A DNA stretch of 64,000 nt from Sipunculus nudus (Eukaryota > Annelida > Sipuncula > Golfingiida > Sipunculidae): NCBI GenBank assembly GCA_026874595.1, contig CM049310.1, forward strand, positions 27,329,058 through 27,393,057, in the 5' to 3' direction. Each line of letters begins with the position of its first letter. Position 1 is the stretch's first letter. Made by a program: the position numbers and the translations under genes. The notes beneath the pieces were generated by a model. That model was not told where the DNA came from. It did no database searches and saw nothing but the letters and a program-made list of their open reading frames with translations. Below are positions 41,501 to 48,613 of this stretch, piece by piece.

Positions 41501-42323
41501 TGTGTTGCCAGCTCACATATATACTATTGTGTTTATTCACCATTCCAAGCATAATATTGAGATAATGGGCCGTTTTCCACAATATGAATGCAACCTGAGG
41601 CAAGACCACTACGATACAATCCTCCATATTACTAGTAACACGATTCGAGTAGGCTTACCAGCCCAATTATCCAATTGCCTACTGAGTCGTTTCTCACGGC
41701 TAGGCACAATGTAAAATGAACAGGCTTGTATAACAAAAACAAACATTTTAAAATAATGCTGTTGTTGTTTATTTGGTTTGGGGCAAAATTTATATTAAAA
41801 TTCAGGAGTATTAGCCGGTAATAGCCAGTATTAGCCACTTTTTAAGTATTGACTGGGCTGGTTAAAGCCAGCTTTAGCCAGAGGTTAAAGCCGGGGGTGG
41901 CTCTTACCGGCCAACCCTGTCTACAAATCTATGAAATTCAGAAACTCCATATCCCAGAAGGTTACTTAAATTGTTATTTATTATTTTAATAAAACTGTGA
42001 ACATAAGAAAAGGTATATATATCTAACACCAGAAACATTACTTCAATGATTGAACAAGCAATTTCGCATAAATTTTCTTTGTAATAATCTGGCCTGTATG
42101 TAACACACTGTAACTGATTGATACATATTATGAGAATGGTTACTCACACTATTGCACGTGGATGGTCCAGGAGGTACAATCTAGAAACCAGAGCAATCAG
42201 GAACAGGACAACCTGAGCAAGGTCCACCTGGACATGTACAGACAAGGGCCATTGATTAAAGCTGCCGTCACTGTCTGATTCACTGGGATCCTTGATGATC
42301 TCTGGCTCTGATTCTCCATCACC
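2376..42323 (-). CDS. POMT1: Protein O-mannosyltransferase 1, 17 coding exons (initiator exon not found)
   Basis: Family role: with POMT2 it transfers mannose from dolichyl-phosphate mannose to Ser/Thr of proteins such as dystroglycan, in the ER membrane. Exons in transcript order: 42148-42323, 39906-40060, 39029-39175, 33457-33565, 32968-33033, 32285-32378, 31485-31640, 30665-30885, 29135-29227, 28701-28797, 27893-27985, 27178-27292, 26546-26646, 25985-26101, 25218-25344, 24267-24441, 2376-2547. Every junction has GT/AG and matching phase. They sum to 2214 nt, 737 residues plus stop, against about 747 in human POMT1 as I recall it. Landmarks include the catalytic-loop FDELHYG (DE pair), [16 protein letters not shown], the MIR region ([34 protein letters not shown]), FLHHYLPAL and a C-terminal SWD motif. 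POMT2 and other PMT members are less likely because the MIR and C-terminal segments follow POMT1. The initiator Met must lie upstream of 42323. The last intron is 21.7 kb, mostly minisatellite. Confidence 0.95.
3237..6484. repeat. Tandem duplication of a 1,624-bp (22-unit) block
   Basis: The unusual series beginning CGACCTTAGATGCCGC at 3237 recurs at 4861, and later markers (3651 and 5275; 3911 and 5535) keep the same 1,624-bp offset. The two blocks are nearly identical by eye over their length. Confidence 0.88.
3911..4650. repeat. Five-unit higher-order repeat (369 bp) within the array
   Basis: A distinctive unit variant (TGCAGCACTATAGTTATG, lacking GGAT) recurs at 3911 and 4280, at 5535 and 5904, and at 12103 and 12472, always 369 bp apart. 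The units between these copies keep the same order of variants, so a block of five 74-bp units behaves as a higher-order unit, as in alpha satellites. Confidence 0.85.
11843..15420. repeat. About 3.6-kb copy of the 5.27-8.8 kb part of the array
   Basis: Marker variants at 5275, 6911 and 8197 reappear at 11843, 13468 and 14828, giving offsets of 6,568, 6,557 and 6,631 bp. The small drift is explained by one shortened unit (near 13222) and one extra unit. This is a displaced block duplication inside the array. Confidence 0.82.
13468..17400. repeat. Tandem duplication of a 1,981-bp block
   Basis: The rare variant ATCAACTTAATATGTCGTAC at 13468 recurs at 15449, and the segment at 14828 recurs at 16809, both at 1,981 bp. 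The two blocks lie head to tail. Confidence 0.87.
17900..23860. repeat. Block of about 2.4 kb repeated at 3,583-bp offset
   Basis: Segments at 18050, 19513, 19984 and 20162 recur at 21633, 23096, 23567 and 23745, all displaced by about 3,583 bp. Similarity holds from about 17.9 to 20.3 kb and from 21.5 to 23.86 kb, then the variants diverge. Confidence 0.85.
24267..24441 (-). CDS. POMT1: POMT1 penultimate exon, its donor inside the minisatellite
   Basis: It encodes [20 protein letters not shown], then [20 protein letters not shown] and FKLLLLAA, matching the human [24 protein letters not shown]. The acceptor is CATTACAG before ACACATGG. The last 25 bases (24267-24291) are minisatellite sequence and encode VDAVYTFMW across the junction. 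The chosen donor is TGTG before GTACGTAG, phase 2 as required by the last exon, and it keeps the spacing seen in human. A second phase-2 GT (GTATAC, exon end 24282) would shorten the protein by five residues. Retention of the intron would add only about nine residues before a TAA. Confidence 0.82.
25218..25344 (-). CDS. POMT1: POMT1 exon: [15 protein letters not shown]
   Basis: It encodes [20 protein letters not shown], a hydrophobic helix, then the basic stretch [10 protein letters not shown]. The QIxLxGNxxxW motif is conserved in the C-terminal membrane half of POMT1. It leaves in phase 1 at GAAG before GTAACT. Confidence 0.92.
25985..26101 (-). CDS. POMT1: POMT1 exon: [14 protein letters not shown]
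   Basis: It encodes [20 protein letters not shown], then [19 protein letters not shown], matching the human SEHKYSSSPLEW...IAYW. Both ends are phase 0. The donor is AAT before GTAAGT. Confidence 0.92.
26546..26646 (-). CDS. POMT1: POMT1 exon: [12 protein letters not shown]
   Basis: It encodes a Gln-rich linker ([20 protein letters not shown]) and then [13 protein letters not shown], matching the family's SFMARFSELQ. It enters in phase 1 and leaves in phase 0 at CTGCAG before GTATGC. Confidence 0.9.
27178..27292 (-). CDS. POMT1: POMT1 exon: [11 protein letters not shown]...WNVEEHRY
   Basis: It encodes [20 protein letters not shown], then [13 protein letters not shown], the last MIR block. 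It leaves in phase 1 with the donor GTACGTAT, the same hexamer (GTACGT) used by the penultimate exon and found in many minisatellite units. Confidence 0.93.
27893..27985 (-). CDS. POMT1: POMT1 exon: MIR segment [20 protein letters not shown]
   Basis: It encodes [20 protein letters not shown], then [11 protein letters not shown], equivalent to the human [20 protein letters not shown]. Both ends are phase 0; the acceptor is ATTACAG and the donor AAG before GTTAGT. Confidence 0.93.
28701..28797 (-). CDS. POMT1: POMT1 exon: MIR segment HDVAAPLS
   Basis: It encodes [20 protein letters not shown], then [20 protein letters not shown] and QEVSC are hallmark MIR residues of POMT1. It enters in phase 2 and leaves in phase 0 at GTG before GTATGA. 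Confidence 0.93.
29135..29227 (-). CDS. POMT1: POMT1 exon: MIR segment [11 protein letters not shown]
   Basis: It encodes [20 protein letters not shown], then [10 protein letters not shown], matching the human [20 protein letters not shown]. It enters in phase 2 and leaves in phase 2 at AACAG before GTAAAA. Confidence 0.92.
29340..29910. repeat. Dispersed repeat, copy 1
   Basis: About 570 bp with clear but diverged similarity, in the same orientation, to 41130-41710. Shared stretches include TACACTGTCAAT, the region of ATGAGTGAGAA, ATGTTTGTTGA and GCCTACTGAGTC. It is non-coding. The copy at 41 kb lies inside a hAT-type element, so this may be a related non-autonomous element, but I could not define ends or target duplications here. 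Confidence 0.65.
30665..30885 (-). CDS. POMT1: POMT1 exon: first MIR motif
   Basis: It encodes [20 protein letters not shown], then [32 protein letters not shown] and [11 protein letters not shown]. This is the start of the luminal MIR domain, the beta-trefoil region of protein O-mannosyltransferases. It ends AAAAG before GTGGGG (phase 2), a weak donor supported by alignment and phase. Confidence 0.93.
31485..31640 (-). CDS. POMT1: POMT1 exon: [16 protein letters not shown]
   Basis: It encodes a long hydrophobic helix ([20 protein letters not shown]) and then [16 protein letters not shown], one of the most conserved PMT blocks, which precedes the MIR domain. Both ends are phase 0. The donor reads GTCTGT, which is weak at the fourth position, but the junction joins ASLE directly to GGLASITQG as in the family. 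Confidence 0.92.
32285..32378 (-). CDS. POMT1: POMT1 exon: membrane helix [20 protein letters not shown]
   Basis: It follows CTTTTGCAG and encodes a hydrophobic helix beginning [10 protein letters not shown], then [13 protein letters not shown]. The LSN end matches the human TLSN. The donor is AAT before GTGAGT (phase 0). Confidence 0.88.
32968..33033 (-). CDS. POMT1: POMT1 short exon: [16 protein letters not shown]
   Basis: A 66-bp exon after TTTTTCAG, encoding [20 protein letters not shown], matching the family's PFSLSWWFWLTLTGV block. It enters in phase 2 and leaves in phase 2 at TTGAG before GTAATA. Confidence 0.88.
33457..33565 (-). CDS. POMT1: POMT1 exon: [15 protein letters not shown] segment
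   Basis: It encodes [20 protein letters not shown], continues [16 protein letters not shown], and corresponds to the human segment that begins NALITQSRLMLLE. Two donors are present: CAG before GTAAAA at 33468 and ACAG before GTAAGT at 33457. Only the second gives the phase (2) needed by the next exon and keeps the residues equivalent to QKH, so it was chosen. Confidence 0.9.
33930..34233. repeat. Solo copy of the ~335-bp repeat (left of the inserted element)
   Basis: It contains ACCTAGAATCTTCATTCTTG at 33941, CCATATCCTTTGAGCTATGG and TTTCTGCAGACTGGTGGCGC, in the same order as the four units at 37444-38740. It stops at GACCTTTAA, immediately before the 3.2-kb element, and is the left part of a tandem array split by that element. 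Confidence 0.82.
35847..35860. repeat. G14 homopolymer
   Basis: An uninterrupted run of 14 G on the plus strand within the 3.2-kb element. The other copy of the element (about 47.78 kb) has no long C run at this point. Confidence 0.9.
37306..37352. repeat. GACG/GACA tetranucleotide tract
   Basis: Imperfect GACG/GACA/GATG tetramers near the 5' end of the 3.2-kb element. The equivalent CGTC/GTCC tracts are at about 46976-47002 and 45650-45675 in the other copies. Confidence 0.85.
37403..38890. repeat. Four tandem ~335-bp units with a conserved palindromic end
   Basis: The marker GGACCTAGAATCTTCATTCT starts at 37444, 37771, 38112 and 38452 (spacings 327, 341 and 340 bp). The units are diverged from each other and the array ends near 38740. 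Further right, CAGCTGAG and the palindrome GACCCATGGGTC (38866-38877) match the right end of the 3.2-kb element family, so this array is probably the interior of another member of that family. Confidence 0.8.
39029..39175 (-). CDS. POMT1: POMT1 exon: second/third membrane segments
   Basis: It encodes [20 protein letters not shown], then [18 protein letters not shown] and CLAGLLLVL, matching the family pattern NVPVWSLR...VPMAYQI. The acceptor is GTCATGGCAG. Where a pyrimidine tract is expected there is instead a (TA)n run. The donor is CTAG before GTAAAT. Confidence 0.92.
39183..39201. repeat. (TA)n at a POMT1 splice acceptor
   Basis: A run of about nine TA dinucleotides, starting 8 bp upstream (in transcript terms) of the acceptor of the exon at 39029-39175, in the position normally taken by the pyrimidine tract. 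Confidence 0.9.
39906..40060 (-). CDS. POMT1: POMT1 exon: catalytic DE motif loop
   Basis: It begins TTTTGATGAG after TACTACAG and encodes [16 protein letters not shown], then [19 protein letters not shown]. The Asp-Glu pair in the first luminal loop is the conserved catalytic motif of the PMT family, and the Pro-Pro-Leu-Gly-Lys stretch is also typical. It enters in phase 2 and leaves in phase 1 at ATCAG before GTAATA. Confidence 0.93.
40156..40163. repeat. hAT target-site duplication, left
   Basis: TCTACAAA immediately before the left terminus, identical to 41920-41927. Confidence 0.9.
40164..41919. mobile_element. Non-autonomous hAT-type DNA transposon, 1,756 bp
   Basis: The left terminus is CAGGGTTGGCC and the right terminus is its exact reverse complement GGCCAACCCTG, an 11-bp perfect terminal inverted repeat. 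Inside both ends are imperfect repeats of GGCTTTAACC/GGTTAAAGCC. The element is flanked on both sides by the 8-bp direct duplication TCTACAAA, the length typical of hAT insertions, and the CAGGG ends also fit hAT. I see no transposase. It sits in the POMT1 intron between exons 42148-42323 and 39906-40060 and contains the dispersed repeat at 41130-41710. Confidence 0.9.
41130..41710. repeat. Dispersed repeat, copy 2 (inside the hAT element)
   Basis: Similar to 29340-29910 in the same orientation, over about 570 bp. No protein can be read from it. Confidence 0.65.
41920..41927. repeat. hAT target-site duplication, right
   Basis: TCTACAAA immediately after the right terminus, identical to 40156-40163. 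The exact match suggests a fairly recent insertion. Confidence 0.9.
42148..42323 (-). CDS. POMT1: POMT1 exon: acidic N-terminus and first membrane segment
   Basis: The acceptor is TTTTCAG before GGT (phase 0). The exon encodes an acidic, serine-rich leader ([17 protein letters not shown]), then a hydrophobic segment ([15 protein letters not shown]) and DHPRAIV, equivalent to the first transmembrane helix and the loop leading to the catalytic DE motif. The donor is AGT before GTGAGT (phase 2). There is no in-frame ATG, so at least one upstream exon is required. The acidic leader is longer than in human POMT1. Confidence 0.9.
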
Positions 42324-42597
42324 CTGAAAAGTAAACAAAAATCCATCTGATTAGAGACAGAATCAATGAGGTGTTGCTGATAGCATTTTGCATATTCTTT
42401 TGGCGAGCTTAACCTTTCTGACATAACCCTCATGTATTATTTCAAGAGTATTGTCCTTTATGAGATATGACAGAGAAATTTCAAGGTAAAGGTGGCAAAT
42501 TTCTGTCTGAAGATAATGGTGTTGTCCTCCTATAATTTTCTTGTTTTTTTTAACAATTGTCTCAGTTATATCATATCAAATTGTGGAAAAGCTTTTA

Positions 42598-42598
<1 letters not shown>

Positions 42599-42635
<37 letters not shown>
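42599..42635. repeat. (TA)n microsatellite
   Basis: TA repeat with one ACA interruption near the left end, upstream of the first recognised POMT1 coding exon. Confidence 0.93.
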
Positions 42636-42886
42636 CTTTATTTGTACAAGGAAGTACAGTACATTATATGCAATTAATAGAAATATGAAATAAATGAAAG
42701 ATATACAGAAAGAAAAATGAAAGTTCAGTCCATACCTATTACAAAATTGGTTGATAAAAAATCAATTAGGGTTTAAGCATCATCGGAGGTCAAATATGAG
42801 GTGCATATTCGATCTTTGCATTCTATCAATTGTGATAGTAAATCTTAATTAATGGATGTTGTTACCATCAACTGTCTCTTAAGTAC

Positions 42887-43316
42887 CTATATATTTCTAA
42901 TGTTGCGTTGTATCTCATGGCTGTGCATCTGACTTTCCAGATATCGTAAGTTGGCTCTAAGTTCACCAGTTGAGGTATAATGAGCTCTCTTTGTCAGAAA
43001 CTTTACAAAGTCATTTACAACATCTGTTTTACTTATATATTTTTGTTTTTGCCTAGGATCATGACCATTTAGCCTTTGCCATTCCAACTTTTACTAATAG
43101 CTGGACATTTGACTTACTTCATGATATCTGAAACAGCTTGTAGCAGAAATAAAGAAAGAGTTGAACCTGGTCCCTGTATGCTAGTATGTATGAACAGTGT
43201 AACAATAACATATCTACACACCTGGTCCCTGCATGCCAGTTTATCTGCAGATCCTTTCTTAACCTGCTCAGACATTTCTCATCATTCCAGCAGTTTCTAC
43301 GCCATACCTGAAACAT
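42887..43316 (-). CDS. Possible small two-exon ORF, unrecognised protein
   Basis: An ATG at 43316 opens a frame MFQVWRRNCWNDEKCLSRLR that runs to a GTGTGT donor (exon end 43222). A second segment from 43052 (after GATCCTAG) to a TAG at 42887 joins in matching phase (2) across a 170-bp intron. The product would be 86 residues, basic, with a predicted helical stretch DVVNDFVKFLTKRAHYTSTG and no membrane segment. I do not recognise the family. It lies upstream of POMT1 on the same strand, so it could be a separate small gene, part of a longer gene, a decayed repeat or chance. The acceptor has a poor pyrimidine tract. Confidence 0.3.
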
Positions 43317-44560
43317 TCTATGAACTATTATCAAATGACTGATCATAATCAAAAGTTTAAGAATATTATTTCGTAAAATCTTGAATTTTCTAAATAATGA
43401 ATTATCAAATATATGAAAAAAAAAAACAATTAATTTTTTATATTTTTTTTTCAGGTAATAGGAACCTGGTAATGTTTCCACATAAGTTATCTGAATTTTG
43501 ATTCAGAGATGGTGAAATGCCACCAAAGATCCAGTTTCATAACTGACCATTACTTAATTTAAAAGGGATATTTAAAGGTGCAGTGTAGAGAGATGAAGGA
43601 TGGATTCTACCACCCATACTTCTAACTCTTGCTGAATAAATGGACAAATCCTCTGATTTAAAGTGCTCTAGATGGTGCTCTGGCAATATCTATTTTAGTA
43701 TTGTCCCAGGTAAGAAAACATGGCCCAAGTATAGAATCCTGCTTGCATTTCCAAGATGGGTCCAAACTGACTGGACCATCTCATATTAGTAGTAATCAAC
43801 ATAAGCCATGACATGCCTGATGTAATGGCATCAATATGCTTCTATCTTCTCCATTACATGAATCCTAAACATTGTTAGGTCTGTCCGTATACACCCATAA
43901 CCTCGTCCGTGTATGCCGGATTCTACACGCGCTCTGAAAACACTAACTGCAATTTTACACTTGATGCAACATCTAGATCAACAGAAATATTGTAAAATAA
44001 GGTTTCACATACATTTTTCATACGGGTTGGGGGGGGGGGGGGGGGTCTAAACACTATGTAAAATACTGATATCCAATGACAGATTATCATGCAAGTACAT
44101 GACTGGTGGCACTCCAACATAAAACATCAATGTGGTTTGCCTCATCATTTCACGCCTGTGGTGCTCCGAATCATGATATTAGAGGTGTGAATGCAGGCCT
44201 GCCTAGAAATGTCAACTACTATCTCCTCTAATATCGCCCAACAGCTAGACGTGGAGCAAAAGTATTCTCTGGATGTTATCAATAAATGATGATCCTATTC
44301 ATACATTCAGAATTTTATATATTCATTTGGTAGCATTATGCTTAATTATAAATAAAATACCTCTGCAAACACCTGGACGATCTTTGCCTGTCAAATAACG
44401 TTGTGTACCATAAAAAGCTATAGTTCCCCATAATTCATCCCCATTATTATTGGATTTAAAATTATTTTGATTGGAGTAAAAATTGAGAATTTTTCAAAAA
44501 CAATTTTACATATTTGCAATTATAATTTTCCTTTTTTTTTTTAATGGAAAAGAAAACTAA
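43317..44560. other. POMT1 5' region, no gene assigned
   Basis: The missing POMT1 initiator exon and promoter should lie here or in 42324-44600. I could not identify an ATG exon ending in phase 0. A 27-bp minus-strand segment (44361-44387) with an acceptor-like and a donor-like end is open, but cannot be assigned. A run of 17 G (44029-44045) is present. Confidence 0.45.
44029..44045. repeat. G17 homopolymer
   Basis: An uninterrupted run of 17 G on the plus strand, preceded by GGGTT. A second run of 14 G follows at 44898-44911 after a (TG)n tract. Both lie near the probable divergent start regions of POMT1 and TMEM203. Confidence 0.9.
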
Positions 44561-44589
44561 ATGACACTGTATGGAAGCAGACGCATTCC

Positions 44590-44735
44590 GTCTGCTAAGT
44601 GACGTTATGGCTAGCTAAAAGTTCCTGGAAACCATTTTATAGTGTTACACCTAAAAACGGCAGAATAGCTGACCAGTTGATAAAGGAAATCCCTGATGAT
44701 GAAGAAATCTGAATCTAAATTGATCTTTGTTGAAG
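44590..44735 (+). other. Candidate first exon upstream of TMEM203
   Basis: A stretch ending TGTTGAAG before GTAAGATTTC, a strong plus-strand donor at 44736, with a TGACGTTA (CRE-like) motif just upstream at about 44601. An ATG ORF (MMKKSESKLIFVE) runs into the donor but would stop soon after the acceptor at 50909, so it is at most an upstream ORF if these exons are joined. Linking this exon to TMEM203 is inference. Confidence 0.35.
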
Positions 44736-45282
44736 GTAAGATTTCAGATGTGTCACTGGAATACAAACGTACATTTATTATATCTACAATTCAGTAAAAT
44801 ATTTCCACGGGCAAAATGACTCAGGATGTAACTTTAATAAGTTATAAAATGATATTCCCAATGTTGTTTGTCTGTGAATGTGTGTGTGTGTGTGTATGGG
44901 GGGGGGGGGGGTTAGAGGGGGCAGGAGGAGGAAATGGTGAAAGTGCAGTATAACGACTGTGAAGTTCGACGTCCGAGCCGGGCTTCAGCCTACCGCAGGT
45001 ACCTTATCATGCACAATGGGTATTGCATAATAAATTGTTTCCTGAAAAAGGCAGAAACATATTATTTTCCTGAGAATCTCCGTATTTAATTTTGCTCATA
45101 ACTGGAGTTTATTATATTAGAGGAGGAGGGGTCTGGGGAACCTGGGTTGCTGTCTCAATGGGGGTGTGGGGGCAGAGCCCCAACCTTAAGCTTAATTTTC
45201 CTGTTCAAATAATAAATGGTTTCCCATTTTCACGATAGATGGTGCTTCAGTCACAGATATAAATGAACAAAACTCGCTCTTC

Positions 45283-45560
45283 ATGGCTCACTTAGCAGCA
45301 TGTAGCGCTCCTGGTCTAGAGATTGTAGGTTCGATTCCCGATTCAGGCGACTTCTAATGCTTAGTTGTTGTTTATGTTAGAAGAGTTGAGTGTAGGGACA
45401 TCTAAAGGGAAAAGTAGGAGTTAAAATAGGGAATGAGAGGAGACAGTTTATTTTATATTTTTCTCAGTAGAAGCGAAGCCCATGTTCTATAGTGGCTCCC
45501 AGACCTGCCCTAAAGCTTGTCTGGTGACGGGCAACAGCCCTTATTTTTAGCCCCAACAAT
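45283..45560 (+). mobile_element. tRNA-derived SINE
   Basis: The head (45283-45350) looks like a decayed tRNA gene. It starts GGCTCACTTAGCAGCATG, contains TAGCGCTCCTGG, and has a perfect RNA polymerase III B box, GGTTCGATTCC, at 45328-45338, followed by CGATTCAGGC. The anticodon arm does not fold as a functional tRNA, and a non-tRNA body follows. The right end is not defined; about 45560 is my estimate. Confidence 0.7.
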
Positions 45561-45593
45561 GTGCATTGTTGACATCTGCCACGTACAATCATT

Positions 45594-46340
45594 AGCTTAG
45601 CTGACTATAAGTCATCTGAGCTATAGTCTTGGTCCATTGTTTGTCGTCCTTCTGTCTGTCTGTCCTGCGGTCTGTCAGTAGACAGGCATGTGTTCAGACA
45701 CTGTTGAACCTACTAATCCGAAATTTGGCATACAGTTAGATGTCCCTATGTTCCCCTACCAAACCCAAAACTGGGTGTCTATGACTTTGTTTCTTTGAGA
45801 AATTAAGGAAAAACTTTTTTTTATTAAAAACTTATTTTCACACTTCAGGACTTCCTAGTGTCAAAACCACTCATCTGTTTTTCTTCATATTTACCAAAAA
45901 ATATTCCCCTATATAGTTCAGTATTATGTAATTAGTAAAAGTAATGGGCCCAAACATAATGCACTTTGTAAAATATGAGAAAAGACATTTAATCACTTAT
46001 CAAATAAATGTTAAATCTAGAGGCTTGTTTTCAGGGATATAACTTTAATTTATCAAAATTCAATTCTGAACCCAAAATTTGATCAGTTTCTTGTAAATTT
46101 TTTTAGACAATAGCATAAATATAAAATTGGAAGCTTAAATTTTGCCCAATTTTTACCATGGCATCATATTTTCCTGTAAGTTAATTTTATATAATTTTTT
46201 ACAGTAGGTACACATATGGACATTATCTGTTTACTTTTGAAATTTGAAAATAAAAAGCTAAAAAATTAGGCTAGTTATTGTAATTTTTCAGAGGCTCTAA
46301 TGTATAAATTTACATTTTGAAGAACCAGAACACCAACTTC
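45594..46340 (+). mobile_element. Truncated, diverged copy of the 3.2-kb element (left end)
   Basis: It begins TTAGCTTAGCTGACTATAAG and follows the order of the left end of the full copy at 46923 (GTCC/CTGT tract, AATTTGGCATACAGTTAGAT, then CACTTCAGGACTTCCTAGTG). Similarity fades after about 46.3 kb and the palindromic right end is absent. Confidence 0.7.
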
Positions 46341-46474
46341 TTGTCACTACAGCCTTGCCTTGGTAACCTGATTAGTGATAAAACACTGGCGAAGCATCCC
46401 TGCTGTCACAGATGTAGAAATATTTTAATTTTTTGAGGATTTCCTAAGATGATGCTTATAACTCTTTTATGTCC

Positions 46475-46660
46475 CCCGCTTCCTTGGAAGGAAAGAGGGA
46501 CATTGATTTGGGTTTGTCTGTCTTTCTGTGTCTGTCTGTCAGGTTTTTCATTTCTGTGCGATAACTTTACTCAGTTTTATCCGATTTCATTCAAATTTGG
46601 GTCAGTGATTGCTCTCATGCTTATCTTGCTTGGGATTGGTTTATGAGTGTCTGTCTCACA
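46475..46660 (+). repeat. Short repeat-like segment with a TGTCCC/GGGACA hairpin
   Basis: TGTCCCCCGCTTCCTTGGAA and AAAGAGGGACA form an imperfect inverted repeat, followed by a GTCTGT-rich tract. The architecture resembles the left end of the neighbouring elements. No second copy exists in the window, so this is a weak call. Confidence 0.35.
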
Positions 46661-46922
46661 AGATAATAATACAATATGATACTTCATTTATTATATGATT
46701 TTTAAATGATATTTTTCAGCACATTTAGTTTCAATAATCACCAACAGGTGTAGCTAGTGGTAGACATAAAATACTTGTTTTTTTTCAGTAACTGCCAGGT
46801 GCTGCCATCTTTTGAGCGTGGTCAAAACTATTTATACTTACCGCAGACTTTAAAGGCATCCCATGGGACATAAATTTCTGGAATTCGCTTGTTCATTCTG
46901 TTTTTTTCAGCAGCATACTTTT

Positions 46923-48575
46923 TTAGCTCAGCTGACTATAAGTCATCTGAGCTATAGTCGTGGTCCTTTGTCCATCGTCCGTCCGTCCGGCCGTCCGTCC
47001 GTAAACAGGGCACGTTTTAAAACCGTTGGACCTATGAATCCAAAATTCTGCATACCATTAGATGTCCCCAAAATCTCCTACCATACCAAAAATTGGGTCA
47101 TTAGAACTTCTTTCCTTAGAGATATTAAGGAAAAACCTCCGTTTTCCATAAAAAAGCCATTGTTACACTTCAAAGCTGCCTAATATCAAAACCACTGATC
47201 TGTTTTTGATCATATATAGTATTCATATTTTTCCATACATTTTCTGTGCACATACCAAAAATTAGGTTAGTATTGGGTATTATTTTGAAGTTATGGGCCC
47301 AAATATAATGCAGTTTTTTTTTTAAATCAGGAAATTTATTTGCTCACTTAACATGAGAATTGCTGAAGCTGGAGACTTTTTTTCAGGAATATAACTTTAT
47401 TTGATCAAGATTCAATTGTTCACCCAAAATTAGATCTGAATTTTGCAAATTTTTCAAGTTATTAGCATAAATAAAAAATCAATACCTTAAACTTTGTCCA
47501 ACTTTGGCAATGGCACATTTTTTCCCTGTAAGCACTGTTGATATTATTTTCACAGCATATATACATAAGGATTTAATCTTTTAAAATCTGAAATTTCAAA
47601 GGAATTGTTTGAAAAGAGTAGCTTTTATTCAAGTTTTCATACACCATGTCAAGTGTTGTTTACATCTGGCCCACCTAGTAATACAGTCTTCACTTGCATT
47701 ATGTAACCCACCCCAGGCAACTTGCCTTGGCTCAGCTTGGCCACTACTAGCAGGCTTCCCCTCTGCCCTGCACACCTTCCCTTCCCCTAGCTGGTGCATA
47801 AACTAGATGAATGTTGTAATTTTCTGTATTTTATTTTATTCTTGGCTATGCTACATTTTATATTTTGTATTGTACCACCAGGGTTACAATGATTAAAGTG
47901 CACATTTAATTGTGTCCACAAAGTGATGTATTGCTATGAAAGTGTGGATGTTCTTCAGAGTGCTCATTAAAGATTTTAATTTGTTTGACTTATAACTCAT
48001 GGTTGTATCAGTTGTTACATGATACTGGCTAAATAATCAAAATTTATATTGCTGATCCTTTATTTCAGTTCATAAAATTAAACATTCCCAACTCCAGTTT
48101 GCTTCTGGTATAATATATTGGGTGTTTGATTCTTGGATTAATTTTAACACATGTATTAGTTTCATAGCTGAGAATACTTTTCCTTTTTTCCTGATACCAT
48201 TTAAAAAAATATAAATATTCAAATTTTACCTGTTAGTGCTGTGGATTTAATTTTCACAGCATGTACACATAAGCATTTCATCTGTTAAAATCTGAAATTT
48301 GAAACTAATTGATCAAAAACTGTAGATTTTATTCAAGTTTCCAGGTACCAAGTCCTCATTTTTTACATCAGGTCAGTATAAATGCAGTGTACTGGGCAGT
48401 TACATAACACCTTCAGGTGTGACCTACTGCAACTGTGTCTGGGTCAGGCTGGGTCAGGCAGTAGTTACCAGAGAGCCTCTCTTTCTCTCGCTCTTTCTCT
48501 CTCTCTCTCTGGCAGTCCAGCTCTCTCTTTTTCTCTCTCTCTCTCTCTCCTCTGCTTTTTCTCTTTCTCTCTTCA

Positions 48576-48613
<38 letters not shown>

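Noticed and set aside
43119-43481. 120-residue minus-strand open frame read as one piece
   Set aside because: The left part runs through a probable donor into intron-like sequence and the N-terminal part is poly-A/T derived. Only the section 43222-43316 is kept as a possible exon.
45283-45350. Functional tRNA gene
   Set aside because: Only the B box is intact; acceptor and anticodon stems do not pair convincingly, so a SINE head is more likely.
46863-47183. 106-residue plus-strand open frame
   Set aside because: It lies across the left end of the 3.1-kb repeat element (GTCC tract and TTAGCTCAGCTGAC) and is a by-product.
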